Below the pieces are notes generated by a model that did not search any database, had not been told where the DNA came from, and worked only from the letters and a program-made list of their open reading frames with translations. A program made the position numbers and the translations under genes. A stretch of DNA of 64,000 nt from Kalmusia sp. IMI 367209 (lineage: Eukaryota > Ascomycota > Dothideomycetes > Pleosporales > Didymosphaeriaceae), in contig JAPEUQ010000021.1 in NCBI GenBank assembly GCA_027946365.1, positions 124,001 through 188,000 of the forward strand, given 5' to 3'. How positions within the stretch are numbered: the first letter of the stretch is position 1; every line of letters starts with the position of its first letter. Below are positions 51,674 through 64,000 of this stretch, piece by piece.

Positions 51674-54600
51674 CTACTCCAGAAACACCGGAATACCATA
51701 AACCACTGCCGCAGCCCCATTTAGATATCTCAGATAACACGCCTTCCTTGCTTCCTTCACCGCTTCATCAACCCCATACCCCTCCTCCTTCGCCTTCTCC
51801 CCCTTTCTCCCCTTCATCAACGACGTTCCCCTCCCCTTCCGTGCCTTACCCGCTCCTCTGGGTGTCTCGATCTCTTCCGCGAGTCGCGCAACCTTACCCT
51901 TCCTCTTCTTCACCGTAGGCGGCGGCTCAGCGTTATTCTCCACGGTTTCCGGCCACAGACCCCACTGTTCGCCTACCTTGATGGCAAACCGGTCGCAGTC
52001 CTTGTCTGTGACGTCCCAAAGCATGCCCAGCACCGCAGGCGCTCCCGCAGTGAGGTATGATGCGAGCATACCAGAGGGTTCATAGATGCCATTTTCGGAC
52101 AGATGCACCGATGAGCACCCAAACAGGAAAGTCGTAGCGCAGCCCGCTTTGGTCTCTTTCGGTTTCGTGTTCAGATAAAGACGTCGTACAGCCTTGGACC
52201 GCACGTACTGCGCTCCACTCCCGTGACCGAAAAACAGTACGAGCTGTTCCTCCTTCAACGAGTCTTCGAATTCCTTCTCTGTGGGCGCGCGGTTGGCGAT
52301 GTGGGTCCAGATGCCTTGCATGTCGTCCAGATGAGGCTTAATCGTTTTGGAAGTGTGACTCAAATCCCCAGAAGGATTAAGGATGCTGGTTCCACCCGCA
52401 TCGGCTAAGATATAGTGGCCTGCTGGTGCATCTTGAGTCACCGTTGGTGACCTGGCTGCCAGTAACCGCTCCCGCAGAGCAGCCAGAGACGGGAGTCGAG
52501 ATATCGAGAGCTTCTCAAGACAGGGCAGGGACTCCCACGGAAGCATGTGCAAGTTCTTGTCCAAGATCAAGATGGTATGGGCTGCTTCCGAAGGACTCTG
52601 CACGCTATCGTGGTATGCGCGCAGCGCATCAAGGGTCTCGACCACCATGGCATCGAAATCGATCTCATCGTAGGCATTTGGCTCCCCGTTGAATTGAAGT
52701 ATATCAACGACGAAATATATAAGATCCGTGAGCGCGTCATCAAAGTCGAGCTCGCTATTTGAAGCATCGCCAAGGCCGATGAACAATTCCAGTACTCTTG
52801 GATCAAGGCTTGGATTCTTTTGCTGCCCTTTCTTCTGTCGTGAAGGTAAGTGTCGGTCCAATATCTTGTCAAAAGACTTGCGGAAGCGCGCTAAGAGCGC
52901 CGGCTGGTGAACGTGGTTGGAGAAAATGCCTTTGAAGCCGCCGAGCCAGATGTTCTCAATATTGAGTAACAGTTCGCGCAGTTTAGTATCTAAAGCTTCA
53001 CGCTCATCCCACCATTGATGTCTGGCCTCTCTTGTAGTTACATCTTTGGCACCTCGTGTGGTGAAATCGCTAAGCTCGATTATCTCTTCAAATTCTCGTC
53101 TGCCATCCGCAAACGTGAACTCTTCCTCGTCCAAGTCACGAGAGGAGTGGCGAGACAGAGGTAGCCTCAGGACAAATGGCGAAATTCCTTTTTGGTATCG
53201 AGTAATGTATATTTCATCTTGCTCTTCGCTAAGCGCCAAGGATATGGCGGTCCAGGCTTCCGGGATGATATCAATGTAATCATGTTGGAAGTCTGCCAAC
53301 GATGCTAGATGTGGTTGTTCCAGGCTGAGCTTTGGCCATTGCAGGTATATTTCCCGCGACATTGTCTCTCGATCGATCTCCACTGCGGCTTGTTCGAGTG
53401 CTAATGCTTTAAGCTTAGGGATTTCTGTATCGTATTAGCATGTGGTAGGAGTACAACGGGATGGTTCGTACCACTCATGTAGGCAGAATATAGTGGGTGA
53501 ATAGACCCACGAAAACGACCTCGAGAGACTGCAGAAAGAAGAACCGTAGCGTGGCTTAGCGCTGCAGAAAGCTGCCGGAAGATGTGATTGCTGGCGGCAG
53601 TCGCATGTTGAGCATGAGCTTCTGCCAACTTCTCTCGAGCAGTTTGTATTAATTGAGCAAAGTCGTCTTTAGCCTGCTGTTTACCACGGGCAGCCCTGGT
53701 GGCGGACCTAGCAACCGGGCGCTTGGTCGCCACACCTTCAGAGGACTGACGGTCTTTTGTTGGAACCGAGGGGAACGCAATCGTAGACTCAGGCAAAGTG
53801 TTGAAAGTGAAGTCTTCCGAAATACTCTTAATAGCTTGTGCAAGCATTGCCTTAAAGCGGACCCAGGCATGATATCCATCCCGGTCTTGTTCGAGCGTTT
53901 CGATTTGACCGAGCTCATCCATTACTTTTGCCATGTCGCCTTGGAGTAAATATGTCGCGACCTTTCGATAGGTGATGTCGGCCTGGAGTGCGCACAAAGA
54001 TGCACATTGCGTGCTGATGGATTGTTCTTCGACTGCATGCGATGTAAGAGCCTTGTTTTGAACGCTCGGAACCGCCTTCGGTGCACTTTTGAGCGGAGCC
54101 TTGCGGGTAGTCCGTGAATTTGTCCTTGCGGTAGTCTTAGGCGCAGCTTTGACAGCTGTAGATCGGCTTTTCAGGCTTCGAGTTGGTTTCACTTCGCCTG
54201 ACTCTGGCCCATCCAAAGCTAGTGCAGAGACGCCTTTTGCTAATGAATCTACACTAGAAAGGAAGCTTTCCATCGATGCAAAATATGAAGGTGAGGACAA
54301 GCTGTGCAACAACTTCTCTACGTCCTCATATATGGCAATCTCGTCCTCGAACTTTTGGTTTGCATGGTGCATCCTCGCAATAGACAAGTGGTAGGCAACC
54401 GTGCTCTTGTGCTTTCCGCAAAGCGAGACATCCTGTGATTCTAGAAGAGGTGCTGCCTTGTCTGGCTTGCCACTTTGTATCCAAAGCTCAGCAACTCGGC
54501 TGGCATTGTCTACAAGCAGCGTGTGAGAATCGATAGCGGAAGCCACCTTTGCAGCTTGTTCGGCCACGTATACAGCTTCTTCAAGTAGGCCCTGGCTAAC

Positions 54601-57600
54601 ATATATAGTCGAATGTTGCATCAAGGTCCTGTACAGAGACGGGACGAGAGACCAAAAGTCTGGTCCTTTCAGCGCATCGTGCGTCATGGACATAGTGAGA
54701 GGGGCGCCTTTCTCGTCCCGCATGGAGCCTAATGGTTCAAATGCAGGTGCTCCCGACCCTGTTGGAGTTGGCCCGGAGGTGTCTGGCGATGTAGCTTTAC
54801 GACAGTTGGCTTGACTTTCCAATGCACCCCAGATACGCCGGTTCAGTATAACACTTTGTCGGGCGTATTTGGCGGCATTCTTGTAGTCTCCTTTGCTGGA
54901 ATAGAGGAGCGAAGATACGTAACAAGCCTCCGCCACAACTCTGTAGAAAATCAACCGCCCGGAGAGAACTGTCGAGGACTTCGCTAGATCCATGAATTGC
55001 GTGTCATTTCGAGCAATTGCTTCAGCAGCAGTAAGTGTACTTTCGCTACTGCTTGTTAGCAAGCACTACCAGGGAATAGGGATAAAAAATACCATTTCTT
55101 TGTGTTACCAATATTTAAGAGGTACTCAGCATAACCCAGATGCCAGCGAAGCTGTGCTTCAGTTGATGCAGCCTCATTAGACGATAAGATCTCGGCCTTT
55201 GCGAAGGCCAAACCAGCCTTGCCAGAATAGCCCAGTCGTAAAAGCTGCAAGCCCAACGTACATAGAACCATAATGAGTTGTGATGGATCTGGGTTTTTCT
55301 GTAGCTCTAGTACTCGCACATACAAGTGAAGTACTGGAAGTGCTTCATACTCTTCACCTTTGGCGCAGAGTAGGTCCACGCTTGCTTGTATCGCTTCAAG
55401 CCAATGGTCCACATTGTCAATTTGGTCAACCAATTTATCCCATGATGATGCAGAATCTAACATAGACTGCCAGATATTGAAGCAGTCTTGGAGCTTCTGC
55501 GTCGTCAATTTACCGTCTTGCAGGGCTGTTTGCAGTGTGTATAAGGCGCTTAAAGGTCCTTGGAAGCGGGATAAGTTGCGATCATCTGTCCTAGTTACAG
55601 TCCTAATGTTCTTGTATAAATAACCCTCTGGATCCGAGACTTCTGATATGATATCGGGATGGGTTCGCGATAGCTGCAGGAGGAGTAGGTCTATTCTTTG
55701 ACGCCTTATCGGATATTGCGCATAGACGTATATGTCTCGAAGACGATCTGCCATAGCTTGGATCGACGAGTTGAGAGAGGAATCCCAAGCGCGGTTTCTA
55801 GACAAAGTTTGTTGGTACAATGCGAGTTGCCACTCGAGCAGAACGCCGCGCAAAGTAGTTGGATACTCGCAATTGTCGAAAAAGGCGAGCTTATCAGGAT
55901 TTTTAAGGCCATATTTGATGAACGAACGATGATACAATTTGAGCGCTCTTCCTAGGTTGCTGAGCGAGCGGTTACTTTCAAATAATCGTAAAACAGGATG
56001 ACACGATGCCGCATCGACGATCATTGGAACCAAACCATCATCTAGAGAGGTCTGTATACATTGCTGGAACGCTTCGCGGGAGCCCGGGATATGGTCAAGC
56101 TGATCCAAGGCTTCACCTAGTCGTTCTAATTTCGAGCTAAGTTGACCGTCCGCTCTCTCTGTTTGTGGCCTTGATTGGAGGAGCGCAGTGGAACGTTGCA
56201 TAGCTGCTGCTGCCGTTATGAGATTAGGGTTTAGCTTCCGTAGCTGTATATGAAGGCCCCAATATGCGTTAGAAAGCTTGACAAACGCAGATTGTGTGGA
56301 TTCCTGTGCCACTGTATTGGGAAGCTCATGTCCGCTTGATGTTTCGTCGAATTGCGATATGAAGTGAACGCAGTCTTGAATCAGCAGGTCCAGCTCCTTC
56401 CAAGAGGCTTCCGACGTTAACTTTTGTCTGCAACAGGCCAGCACTGAATCGGTAATACTCTTTGTGAGCTTGGATGCCATGGTGAATCGAGCTTGATACG
56501 ATGCCGACATCTTTGCGTGAGCCGTCTCAGTAGGCCGACTTCCAATAAAACGATTCGCGAAGTGTACGCTTGCTGCGATTATTCGTACGCATTGTTGCTG
56601 TAGCGCCAGTGATGCTGATAATTTTGGCGCTGACGAGCTGGGTAAAATTATTCGGGTTGCTACACGTCGGAATGCATTCACCTCCATCATTAAAGTCTCC
56701 AACTCCTTCGTTGACCCATCTATACTACTAGATAGTAGCTTAAGAGCAGCATCGGCCATGGCATCTTGATCTGCTATTGAGCCGTCTTTGTAAATTGCTT
56801 CTAGAGAAACAGCGGCGATGCGGACTGAGCGGGTCGCGGCGGCTGCTGCACACTCTTCGGACCCAGATGAGGCAGAGGTACCTAACCAGCGAAGTGCTTG
56901 ATCCGAAAGTTGAGCAGCGCGTGCCAGTGAGGCGAGCGTCGAATTCTTAATTGTAAACTTGGAATTTCCATCTCTTGGTGGTGAAGACTGAGTAGTACTT
57001 CCGCTACCTAGCAGATCCGTGAACAAAGATTCTGCTAATTTGTATTTCTCCACGGCGGAAAGTGTGGATCGCCTCGCGAAAGCGACCAGACATTTCGAGA
57101 ACGGCTCTATGAGGTCTTTCTCCGTATCACCTTGGTGTTGAGCAAGTGCCCACCATTTCTGCCGAACCTTGAACGCCAGATGCTGCAAACATAACACAAC
57201 ATCTGGCAACGGTTGTAGCTGCTCTTCATCAGATGCGGAAGAAATACTTGGGCAAAGGTGAAGAATAGTTTGAGCGAGTGACTCCAACTGGCGCGATGCT
57301 CGAGCTCGTTGATCTGGATCGTTCGCAATGTGTGAAATCAGGCCTGCTGGGTTTGATGAGTACGACAGTGTAAGGTAGTTCCACGCCTCTTCCACAATCC
57401 GGGGGCGTTTGACTCTTGCAATAACGCGTAGCACATACACTTGCAGATTGGTGATGATCGGTATTGCCGCACTTTTGTAGTCGACATCGCCAAAGTCTAG
57501 GAGCGAGGCTAAGCTTTCTTTCTCTGCTGTGGAAGCCTGCCGGGACATAGCTCGACTGGAAACAGACCGCCCTTGTTCCAGGTCATGATACCGACCAATG

Positions 57601-58367
57601 TATGTGTCCAATCTCCTCTTCAAGATCCGCATCTCTTTTATAGCAAGACTATCCAAGCTATGTGCCACCAACTTCCCAACAAACGCCAAACGCCCATTTT
57701 CTAGCACCAGTTCGGACGAGGCCTGGCCTGCAATCTTAACAGCCTCTGATGTACTCAAGTATGCGAATGCTAGCCTAGCGCATTCAGTAGTTGCGAGCAA
57801 GCCGGGATCGGGGCCTGTAGTGTGGAAGGTCGAATATGATGAAGAGCGACGCAACGAGGGCTTTGTCGGCGAATTGTTTATCTGGCTGACTGAGCGCTCT
57901 TTGAGAGGGTATTGGGAGACAGAAGAGCTTTTGGTGTGTCCTAATCGTGGTCTCTGTGGCTTTGCCGCGTTCGCGGTTCCCTTCGTCGGAGGCTTCGTTT
58001 TGGGCGGCGGTTGTACTGTTCGCGGTGCTGCCTGCGTCTTGAGTGCATCTGCAAGAGATTTGAGAGCGATGTTGACCACCTCAGTAGCAAGTCTATATCT
58101 TTCCCGTGTGGAGGAAAGGCCAGCGCAGCCTGCGACATCCTCCGAGCTCGTCGCTACGCTGGTGCCAGCCCTCCTATGGGCGCTCGACTGCGCGCTGGCT
58201 GTCTTCGTGCTCCTAGCGCGTATGTTTTCTTTTTGTGCTTCTTCCGAGTTTCCCACCAATAGTCTCTTCAGGTCTGCAACTGTTGTGGTCGTGCATGTCG
58301 CGATCGATCGAAGGTCTGTCTTGATGTTTTCGAGGCGCGTCCGCGTCGCATCTTTCTCTTCCGTCAT
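51674..58367 (-). CDS. ESP1: Separase (cohesin-cleaving cysteine protease)
   Basis: Cleaves the kleisin subunit of cohesin at anaphase (family C50 knowledge). Three exons: 58367-55093, 55048-53472, 53424-51674; introns of 44 and 47 bp, all phase-consistent; 2,200 residues, in the range of BimB/Cut1. The long N-terminal part is alpha-helical, TPR-like, with a basic Ser-rich linker around residues 110-185. A second basic linker (KAAPKTTARTNSRTTRKAP) precedes the C-terminal half. The protease core has HYILADAGGTSILNPSGDL, catalytic His in VLFFGHGSGAQYV (about His2018) and catalytic Cys in TFLFGCSSVHL (about Cys2054), then GMLWDVTDKDCDRFA and AAAVVYGIPVF. A Lys/Arg-rich insert (about 2120-2165) lies between the last two blocks. 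Securin, its usual partner, is not in the window. Confidence 0.95.
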
Positions 58368-58957
58368 TGTCCAGTATGCTTGGAATTAGTAAGTGCGCGC
58401 GAATCGTCATAAAGGCCCTAGATTATACATTATAAGAAGAGCAGCCAGAAGGAAGATGTAGCGTTGTACAAGACGTAGTTTGAGGATGCATGTGGTGGCA
58501 TCTGAGCTTGCACTAACGCGTAAACATTTGCCCGTTTTCGGTCTAGCGCAATACTGGGATTCGCGCCCGCTTACGTCTGATCCAATGATCCTTGTCATCC
58601 TTCCGCGATGCAAACATCTTTGTTGTCAGTATCGCAATGTAATGTTATGCCAGTTTATTATGTGTGTACCCTTGCCCCAAGTGTGACAAAACGTGGCGCT
58701 CATAGTTGGCCTTTCTTGGGGGTTCCCTGAATGTCTTTCATTTTAAGTCACATCTTGCTAGAAGAGTGGAATTATCTTGAATGGAAATAATCAAATATCA
58801 TCTAGGCCAATTTCCAACCTCGCCAGACAAATGAGTGCTAAAACAACCCACCTTTCACGTCAATCGCGAGGAAACCGCAACGCCTTGCTTATGTGGTATA
58901 GTCCGAACGCCTGCCATCATTTTCCATACGCCTTTAATGAAACAGTACAAAGCTCCA
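58368..58957. other. Intergenic, separase upstream region
   Basis: 590 bp upstream of separase and downstream of the DCR2-like gene. No gene seen. Confidence 0.45.
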
Positions 58958-60703
58958 CTACTCACTTTGTAGCGGTGACACTTTACCTGAATCCACGATG
59001 ATCTGCTCGTCCAACCGCGCAGCAATGTCGCCATATTCCAGCCTCTTCCAAGTCAATATGCGTGCTTGGTTAGCGTCAACTTCAAACACGCGGATGCGCC
59101 GATGTAATCCATCATAGCCACCGTATCCTCCAAAGCCACTTCCACCGGCGTAGCACATCCAAAGTTCTGGCTCGCTTTGCTGATTCTTCGAAAGCATACA
59201 ATAATCATTCGCATGGTCGTGGCCGCAAGAGACGACTTTGATACCTTGTTCTGCTAGAGCGTCTTTGAAATGGGTGTTGAAGCCTGGCGCCATGACACGT
59301 TCTTTCCACTGGCCGACATATTCGTTCTCTACGATACCGTACTCGGGTAAAGGGATATGAATGAAAGCCATGTCGAGATGAATATGGGTATACTTGCTAT
59401 GCGACTCTTTCAGACTTTCTGTGATCTTCTTGAACCAGTCAATCTGGTTCTGCTTGATCCAGTCGTAGCGCTTGGACTTTTCCTTATCTGGAGAGTAGCT
59501 GTGGGTATCAAGGAAGTAGAGTGTGAGGGCAGAATGCTTGTTGGCACCGTGAGCGAGGACCTCAACATAATAATTACCGACACCGTCAATCGCCGTAGGC
59601 CCCGCCTCGGAAAGTGAGTAAGGAAGCGACTCGTAGAGCTGCATCTGAATTTTTCGATTGAGAACACCATCATCATCGTGATTACCAAAGATGGCGGCAT
59701 ATGGGATTTTGCGCTCAATGAGAACAGATGTAATCTTGAACAGAGCCTAAGGACTTTTAGAAGTATTTCCACAAACTAGTTCCGTGTACTTACGCTGGGA
59801 ACATCGGGCGCCGTGTCACCATTAACTTGGTCGCCGGACAGAACGACCATGTCAGGCTTTTCGTCGTCTAGTACCCTCTCTACAAATTCAATGGTCCTGG
59901 TATCGGCATCGCAGTGACCGCCATTGTAATCTTTCGGCTCAGGGTCTCTACATGGGCGTACACCAGTGCTGAGGTGCAGGTCTGATATTTGCATTATCTT
60001 GAATTTACCATCCTTCGTGATCCTAGGAACTGGTCTCTCGACCGCATGCGGCTGTCCTCTCCGGATAGACAACCGCGGCTCTTTGTCCTCTCCGCCAGTA
60101 TCCAGGTGCAGCGCTCCATTTGCGACCAATTCCCAACCGGGCCGGGACTCTACTGCATCTGCACCAAAAAGGACATCGACAGCCGTAATGGTCTTCTTCG
60201 AGTCGCTCGCGTGGCGCTTTGCCGACCGTTTGATCCACACACCGGCAGTACGCGACTCCCATTTTTCGGACGCTTGCGCCTTTTCTCCCATGGCAGGATC
60301 AAGCTTCCCTGTGCGCACATCAACAATCACCCTGTCTTCATCTGTAAGCTCCTCCTCTTTCTTGCGCTTGATGTGAACGTATGCCTTTGACACCCAACCC
60401 GTACCCAGGTAGAGATCCTTCTCTACACGATGCCATTGTTCTTGGTCAAGCTGACACTTGGAAATGGGATTCAGCGACGAGCACGTTTTTATCGTAATAT
60501 CTGTAATCACGAGGCCTTCGTGGTGTAGTGGTAGGTGGTTGTGGATAGCTTGGGGGAGGACACGGTATCGGTTGTCAAGGAAGAAGACTAGGAGGAAGAC
60601 AGCGGACGTGAGCAGACCGAGCTGGACTCCTGTCCGAACCTATAGCCTTCGTTAGCATTGTGTGACAGGTGTAGGATGGTGGACGTACAATTCTACGAGC
60701 CAT
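58958..60703 (-). CDS. DCR2-like metallophosphatase
   Basis: Three exons: 60703-60689 (15 bp, five codons), 60639-59794, 59746-58958; introns of 49 and 47 bp; 549 residues, near yeast Dcr2 (578). The join gives MARRIVRTGVQLGLLTSAVF and a membrane anchor continuing LLVFFLDN, so the protein is likely a type II membrane protein. All calcineurin-type phosphoesterase blocks are intact: ISDLHLSTG, VVLSGDQVNGD, IFGNHDDDG, FIHIPLPEY and SCGHDHANDY. Dcr2 in yeast promotes G1 progression and dephosphorylates Sic1 and Ire1 (family knowledge). Divergent from the TRM61-like gene with a 276-bp shared promoter region. Confidence 0.92.
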
Positions 60704-60979
60704 GGCGCTGGGCACTCCCGCGGGGAAGAGCTCCGTACTCACACCACTGCTACGGTTGTTGGATGGTATTAATAAACGTCCGAACAGACAATGGCCATTG
60801 TCGCATGCAGTTGCGATCTCGAGTCGAGGAGGTAGTGCAGAGCGCGAGTGTGCAGGTGACTTGTTTCGACACATGCGGAGGGTTCCAAGGTTGTCTTGCC
60901 TGTCGGCTTGGCTCCAAGTTCCGGGCTCTTCTCCGCTCCGCAACACACCCTTCCTTCCTTCCATCCCTCCGTGCGAGCC
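60704..60979. promoter_or_regulatory. Compact divergent promoter, DCR2-like and TRM61-like
   Basis: Only 276 bp separate two divergent starts, so both core promoters lie here. No TATA box is obvious, as is common for housekeeping genes. Confidence 0.45.
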
Positions 60980-62349
60980 ATGCGCTTTTCTCGGTCTTTG
61001 GCGCGCGCATGTCCTCAGATACAGACAAGTACTCCGCTGAGATTCTTTGCGACCAGCCCCTTCCGTAATCGAGCTTTCGAAGGCAAGCACGGCCCCCGCT
61101 GCTTCCCACTTACATTCCGCTCACAACCATACAGAAGACGACATTGTACTATTGAAGGAGAAGAAAAATACACATCATGAAGGGACCTTAGTCAAGCTCC
61201 AGGCTTCGAAGACCACACATACTCATCGAGGAAACATCCAACACACAGACATCATCGGGAAAGAGCCGCGACAGCTAGTGCAGTCGTCTCGAGGCTCTGC
61301 GTATCGCATCCACGAGCCCACTTTAGCAGAGTATGTCCGGCTCACCCCGCGCATTGTCACTCCTGTGCGTTCTGCACCAAACTGCGCTCTGCCGTCGTTC
61401 ATATGTAAGACTGAGGGCTGACAATGGCCAGATATATCCTTCAGACGCGAACCTCATAGTATCACTTCTAGACCTCCACGTCGACACTCCGTCGAATAGC
61501 CCTAATGGCAGCCCGCCTTTGGAGATACTTGAGGCAGGCACCGGTCATGGCGCGTTGACCCTGCATCTCGCTCGTGCAATACACGCCGCAAACCCTCCCT
61601 TCCCAAAGCTTCACAACTATGCCACCGAACAAGAAGCAGAAGACCCGGTCTATCTAGGAGAGTCTGTCTCGGATCTTCATGACGCTAGCATGGAGTCTTG
61701 GAAAGCGACACGGCGTGCCATCGTTCACACCCTCGACATATCTAGCAAACACTCGAAGCATGCGCGGAAAATCGTAGAAGGTTTTAGGAACGGCATATAT
61801 GCCGGCAGTATAGATTTCCATGTCGGAGATGTCACGTCCTGGATCTCGGAGCAAAATTCATCGAGGAAGGCCAAGAGTCCATTCTTGTCTCATGTCATAC
61901 TGGATCTTCCGAACGCAGAAAGTCATCTAGAAACTGTCGCGTCAGTATTGCAAGTGAATGGCATACTTGCCGTCTTCAACCCCAGCATAACCCAGATCGT
62001 CGAATGTGTAGAGAAGATCCGCAAGGACAGAATGCCCTACTTGCTTGATCAAGTCATTGAGCTGGGCGCGAGCACCATTCGTGAATGGGATGTTCGGGCT
62101 GTGCGACCGCGGGCGACCTTGAAGAAAGCGGAGGAGAGCGGGCTGTCAGACTCTTCATCCAGTGAAGAACCAATAGATGCCATAAAAGGGCAAGAGGCTA
62201 GAGATGATGAGCTGGCACAAGACCTTGCCAAGAGCGAAGAGAAGTGGGCGATGGTGTGTCGCCCTAAAGCTGGACAGCAGGTAGTTGGCGGTGGATTTCT
62301 CGCCCTCTGGCGGAAAATGGAGAAGGCGGCTACGGATGAAGCGAATTAG
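60980..62349 (+). CDS. TRM61-like tRNA m1A methyltransferase, probably mitochondrial
   Basis: Three exons: 60980-61064, 61135-61364, 61432-62349; introns of 70 and 67 bp; 410 residues. The Arg/Ser-rich start MRFSRSLARACPQIQTSTPL and RFFATSPF form a mitochondrial presequence. A TRM61 N-terminal domain follows: NIQHTDIIGKEPR, LVQSSRGSAYRIHEPTLAEY, VRLTPRIVTPIYPSDANLIV. SAM motif I is EILEAGTGHGALTLHL; the later core has HVILDLPNAESHLETVASVL and NGILAVFNPSITQI. By homology it would methylate adenine 58 (or related positions) of tRNA. A mitochondrial form acting without a Trm6 partner, like human TRMT61B, is an inference from the presequence. Confidence 0.85.
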
Positions 62350-62751
62350 ACCTTGAGCTTCTTGTACAAGTATAATTGTACCACGTAACATGCCCTAGCA
62401 ACATGATCATGACCTGTGGTCGTCAATTCGAGCCCTGAAGCTCCATTTAGGCGCCACACGTGATATCCCCGTCATGCTGCCCCGCGGCAAGCTTCGTGCC
62501 CTATCATCCAGCAGTTTGAGCAAGCAGCTCAGCACTATCGCGCAGATGGCAACGGTCACTAGAAAAGGCAATGAAATTGGTGCGCTGGCATCCCAGGCTT
62601 TACTTATGATTGGCTAGGCTCGGACTTAATGCATCACTGCACGGACCTAGAGCGTTCAAACGGCCAGGCCGCGCTTTCACTGGATGCGCGTATAATAATA
62701 CCTCTGCCCTCCATTTCATCTCCACCCCACCTGTTTCTTCCTAAAGCGAAA
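62350..62751. other. Intergenic, no gene seen
   Basis: 402 bp between two plus-strand genes. Leader-like CT-rich sequence precedes 62752 (cctccatttcatctccaccc). An Ala/Pro-free non-coding appearance; nothing else recognised. Confidence 0.4.
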
Positions 62752-63458
62752 ATGAGCGGTGCGGGCGAGAATCGGTAAGCTCTACCCTACGTGTTTGATC
62801 GTCATGTTCTGACGATTCCTACTACAGGAGTAGCTGGCAGCGGCCGCATGGACGGGGCAATCGCGCTTCGGGCAACAATCCTAATAAAGATGGCGGTCGG
62901 CAGCAAGCCATGTCCGCGCTCTCGGGCAACGTGTGGAAAGGCAAAGGTTCGGGCGGCGCTGAACGAGCGCATGCGCAAGCCCCCTCGGTTCAAGCAGAAC
63001 AGCATGTCCCTGTGAAGGGCTTCAATGCTGGTGAGGTCAAGGAATTCTTGAAAAAGAGTAAGTACTCGACATTTCTCGATCATCTCATAAGTCCCGAAGG
63101 TCCACGATGGATCCCCTAAGCTTCCCCGCGTTTTCAAAGGCTGTGGCTGACTTTTGTCGTAGAGTATCTCGAGAGCGTAACAGGTACACCTCCCTCGAAC
63201 CACGCGTTTACGACGAACCGCGAGGCTAATCGCACTTTTCTAGACCAACCATCCGCATATCACAAGGTCCAGGGTGACTCCGTGGCGAAGAGGAGCAGCG
63301 GTGCCTGGGGCTCCCGAGGTACGTGTCGCGGGTACATAAAAGATGACTCAAGTAACAAGGACGCAGGCACGATGCCACATCTCATGCCCAGCGGGCAAGA
63401 CTTCTTCACGCAGCTCAAGAAGCAGCTGGCGGCACTAGACCAGGGCAAACCCTCGTAA
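62752..63458 (+). CDS. Small conserved-looking fungal protein, four exons
   Basis: Exons 62752-62774, 62828-63057, 63163-63318 and 63367-63458; introns of 53, 105 and 48 bp with GTAAGC, GTAAGT and GTACGT donors; phases agree and give 166 residues. N-terminus is Gly/Asn/Arg-rich (SSWQRPHGRGNRASGNN), followed by SALSGNVWKGKG, then HVPVKGFNAGEVKEFLKKKY, ending QDFFTQLKKQLAALDQGKPS. I recall similar short proteins across Pezizomycotina annotated only as hypothetical. The Gly/Arg-rich start could bind RNA (guess). No signal peptide or membrane segment. Confidence 0.7.
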
Positions 63459-64000
63459 CCGTAGCACGGTTCAACGCGTTTCCTTCCAGCGGCATTTCAG
63501 GACATAATGGGAGTTTCACGGGCTATCGCATTCTTCAAACTTGTCCTATGGTGGCTGTTTCACGAAGATTATTAAATGTTCAATTGTTCAAACGATAAAA
63601 TGTAAATCACGGGCATTAAAGCACCTGGCGTTGGCGGAGCATAGCTATTACATTCATGGTATTGTAGGGATACCCATCTGGACTCTCTTATAGGGGCGTC
63701 ATTTCTTGTTCGAAAAAGTACAGGAATAGGGTGCGCTTAGAAAGTGCTCATACTGATGTTGTAAATAGTCGTAAAAGACTGGCTCTTGTTGTATGACACT
63801 AATTGGTATATATAAGCAGCTGAACACAACGATGTGTTGTCAGGTGGTGAATGTGACAGGCATCCCGGCCTTGTTGGGGTTATGTGCTGGGATGCTATAG
63901 TTTTGGCGGTGATGAGACGGGCGGAACAACGGCGTTGTCATGACGGAGCTTGCCCCTCGACTCCGTCAACAAACAGTCTGCACCCTCGCAGGCGGCCCAT
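63459..64000. other. Right-edge intergenic with a TATA-like element
   Basis: No gene recognised up to the window end. A TATA-like sequence (ggtatatataagcag) lies at about 63804-63819 on plus and could serve a gene starting beyond the window. Confidence 0.4.

Noticed and set aside
61333..61431. Start of the TRM61-like gene at 61333
   Set aside because: The upstream exons encode conserved TRM61 sequence (SRGSAYRIHEPTLAEY), and joining at 61364/61432 gives RIVTPIYPSDANL; the 61333 start reads through an intron.
62420..62440. B-box-like sequence suggesting a tRNA gene
   Set aside because: The aattcgagccctg stretch has no matching A box or acceptor stem nearby.

Overview
The window looks like nuclear DNA of a filamentous ascomycete (Pezizomycotina; a Dothideomycete is my best guess from protein style, which is inference). 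Genes sit on both strands, most have one to four introns of about 45-125 bp with GTRNGT donors and YAG acceptors, and intergenic spacers are 0.3-3 kb. Protein identities come from reading translations and recalled family motifs; no database search was run. Exon joins were made by hand and checked for phase.

Layout. 1-264: 5' end of a secreted M28 peptidase gene (minus) running off the left edge. 1021-3036: mitochondrial ABC1/ADCK kinase-like gene (MCP2-like, minus) with two apparent frameshifts. 3689-4327: YAE1 (minus). 4862-5866: atypical short-chain dehydrogenase (plus). 5949-7086: Ap4A phosphorylase APA2 (minus). 7607-9213: Myb-like regulator (minus). 11111-12137 and 12708-13687: a divergent pair, a kappa-class glutathione transferase and an HSDL2-like dehydrogenase. 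14254-30216: the centrepiece, one uninterrupted 15,963-bp reading frame for a secreted, almost lysine-free, glycine/leucine/proline/serine repeat protein of 5,320 residues. 32981-35548: secreted GH3 beta-glucosidase (minus). 36886-38679: threonine deaminase ILV1 (minus). 39187-40564: unknown protein with a 2EXR-like region (minus). 41880-43667: decayed membrane-protein gene with transition-type stops, suggestive of RIP. 44708-45232: small GPI-anchored-type surface protein. 45607-47204: unknown protein with an acidic tail. 48870-49436 and 49894-50494: tandem MARVEL-like four-helix membrane proteins sharing an intron position. 51674-58367: separase ESP1 (2,200 residues). 58958-60703: DCR2-like phosphatase. 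60980-62349: TRM61-like tRNA m1A methyltransferase with a mitochondrial presequence. 62752-63458: small conserved-looking unknown protein with four exons.

Most of the window is housekeeping content: amino-acid synthesis, Fe-S maturation adaptor, chromosome segregation, nucleotide catabolism. I see no secondary-metabolite cluster, rRNA, CRISPR array, intact transposon or confident tRNA. The strongest candidate for something undescribed is the giant repeat protein. It has an N-terminal signal segment, a six-cysteine PAN-like module, about 4,000 residues of low-charge Gly/Leu/Pro/Ser repeats in four dialects, a Ser/Thr-rich region carrying a recurring phenylalanine-rich motif, and a charged His/Asn/Gly then acidic C-terminus. 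I infer a secreted cell-wall or extracellular structural protein; its function is unknown.
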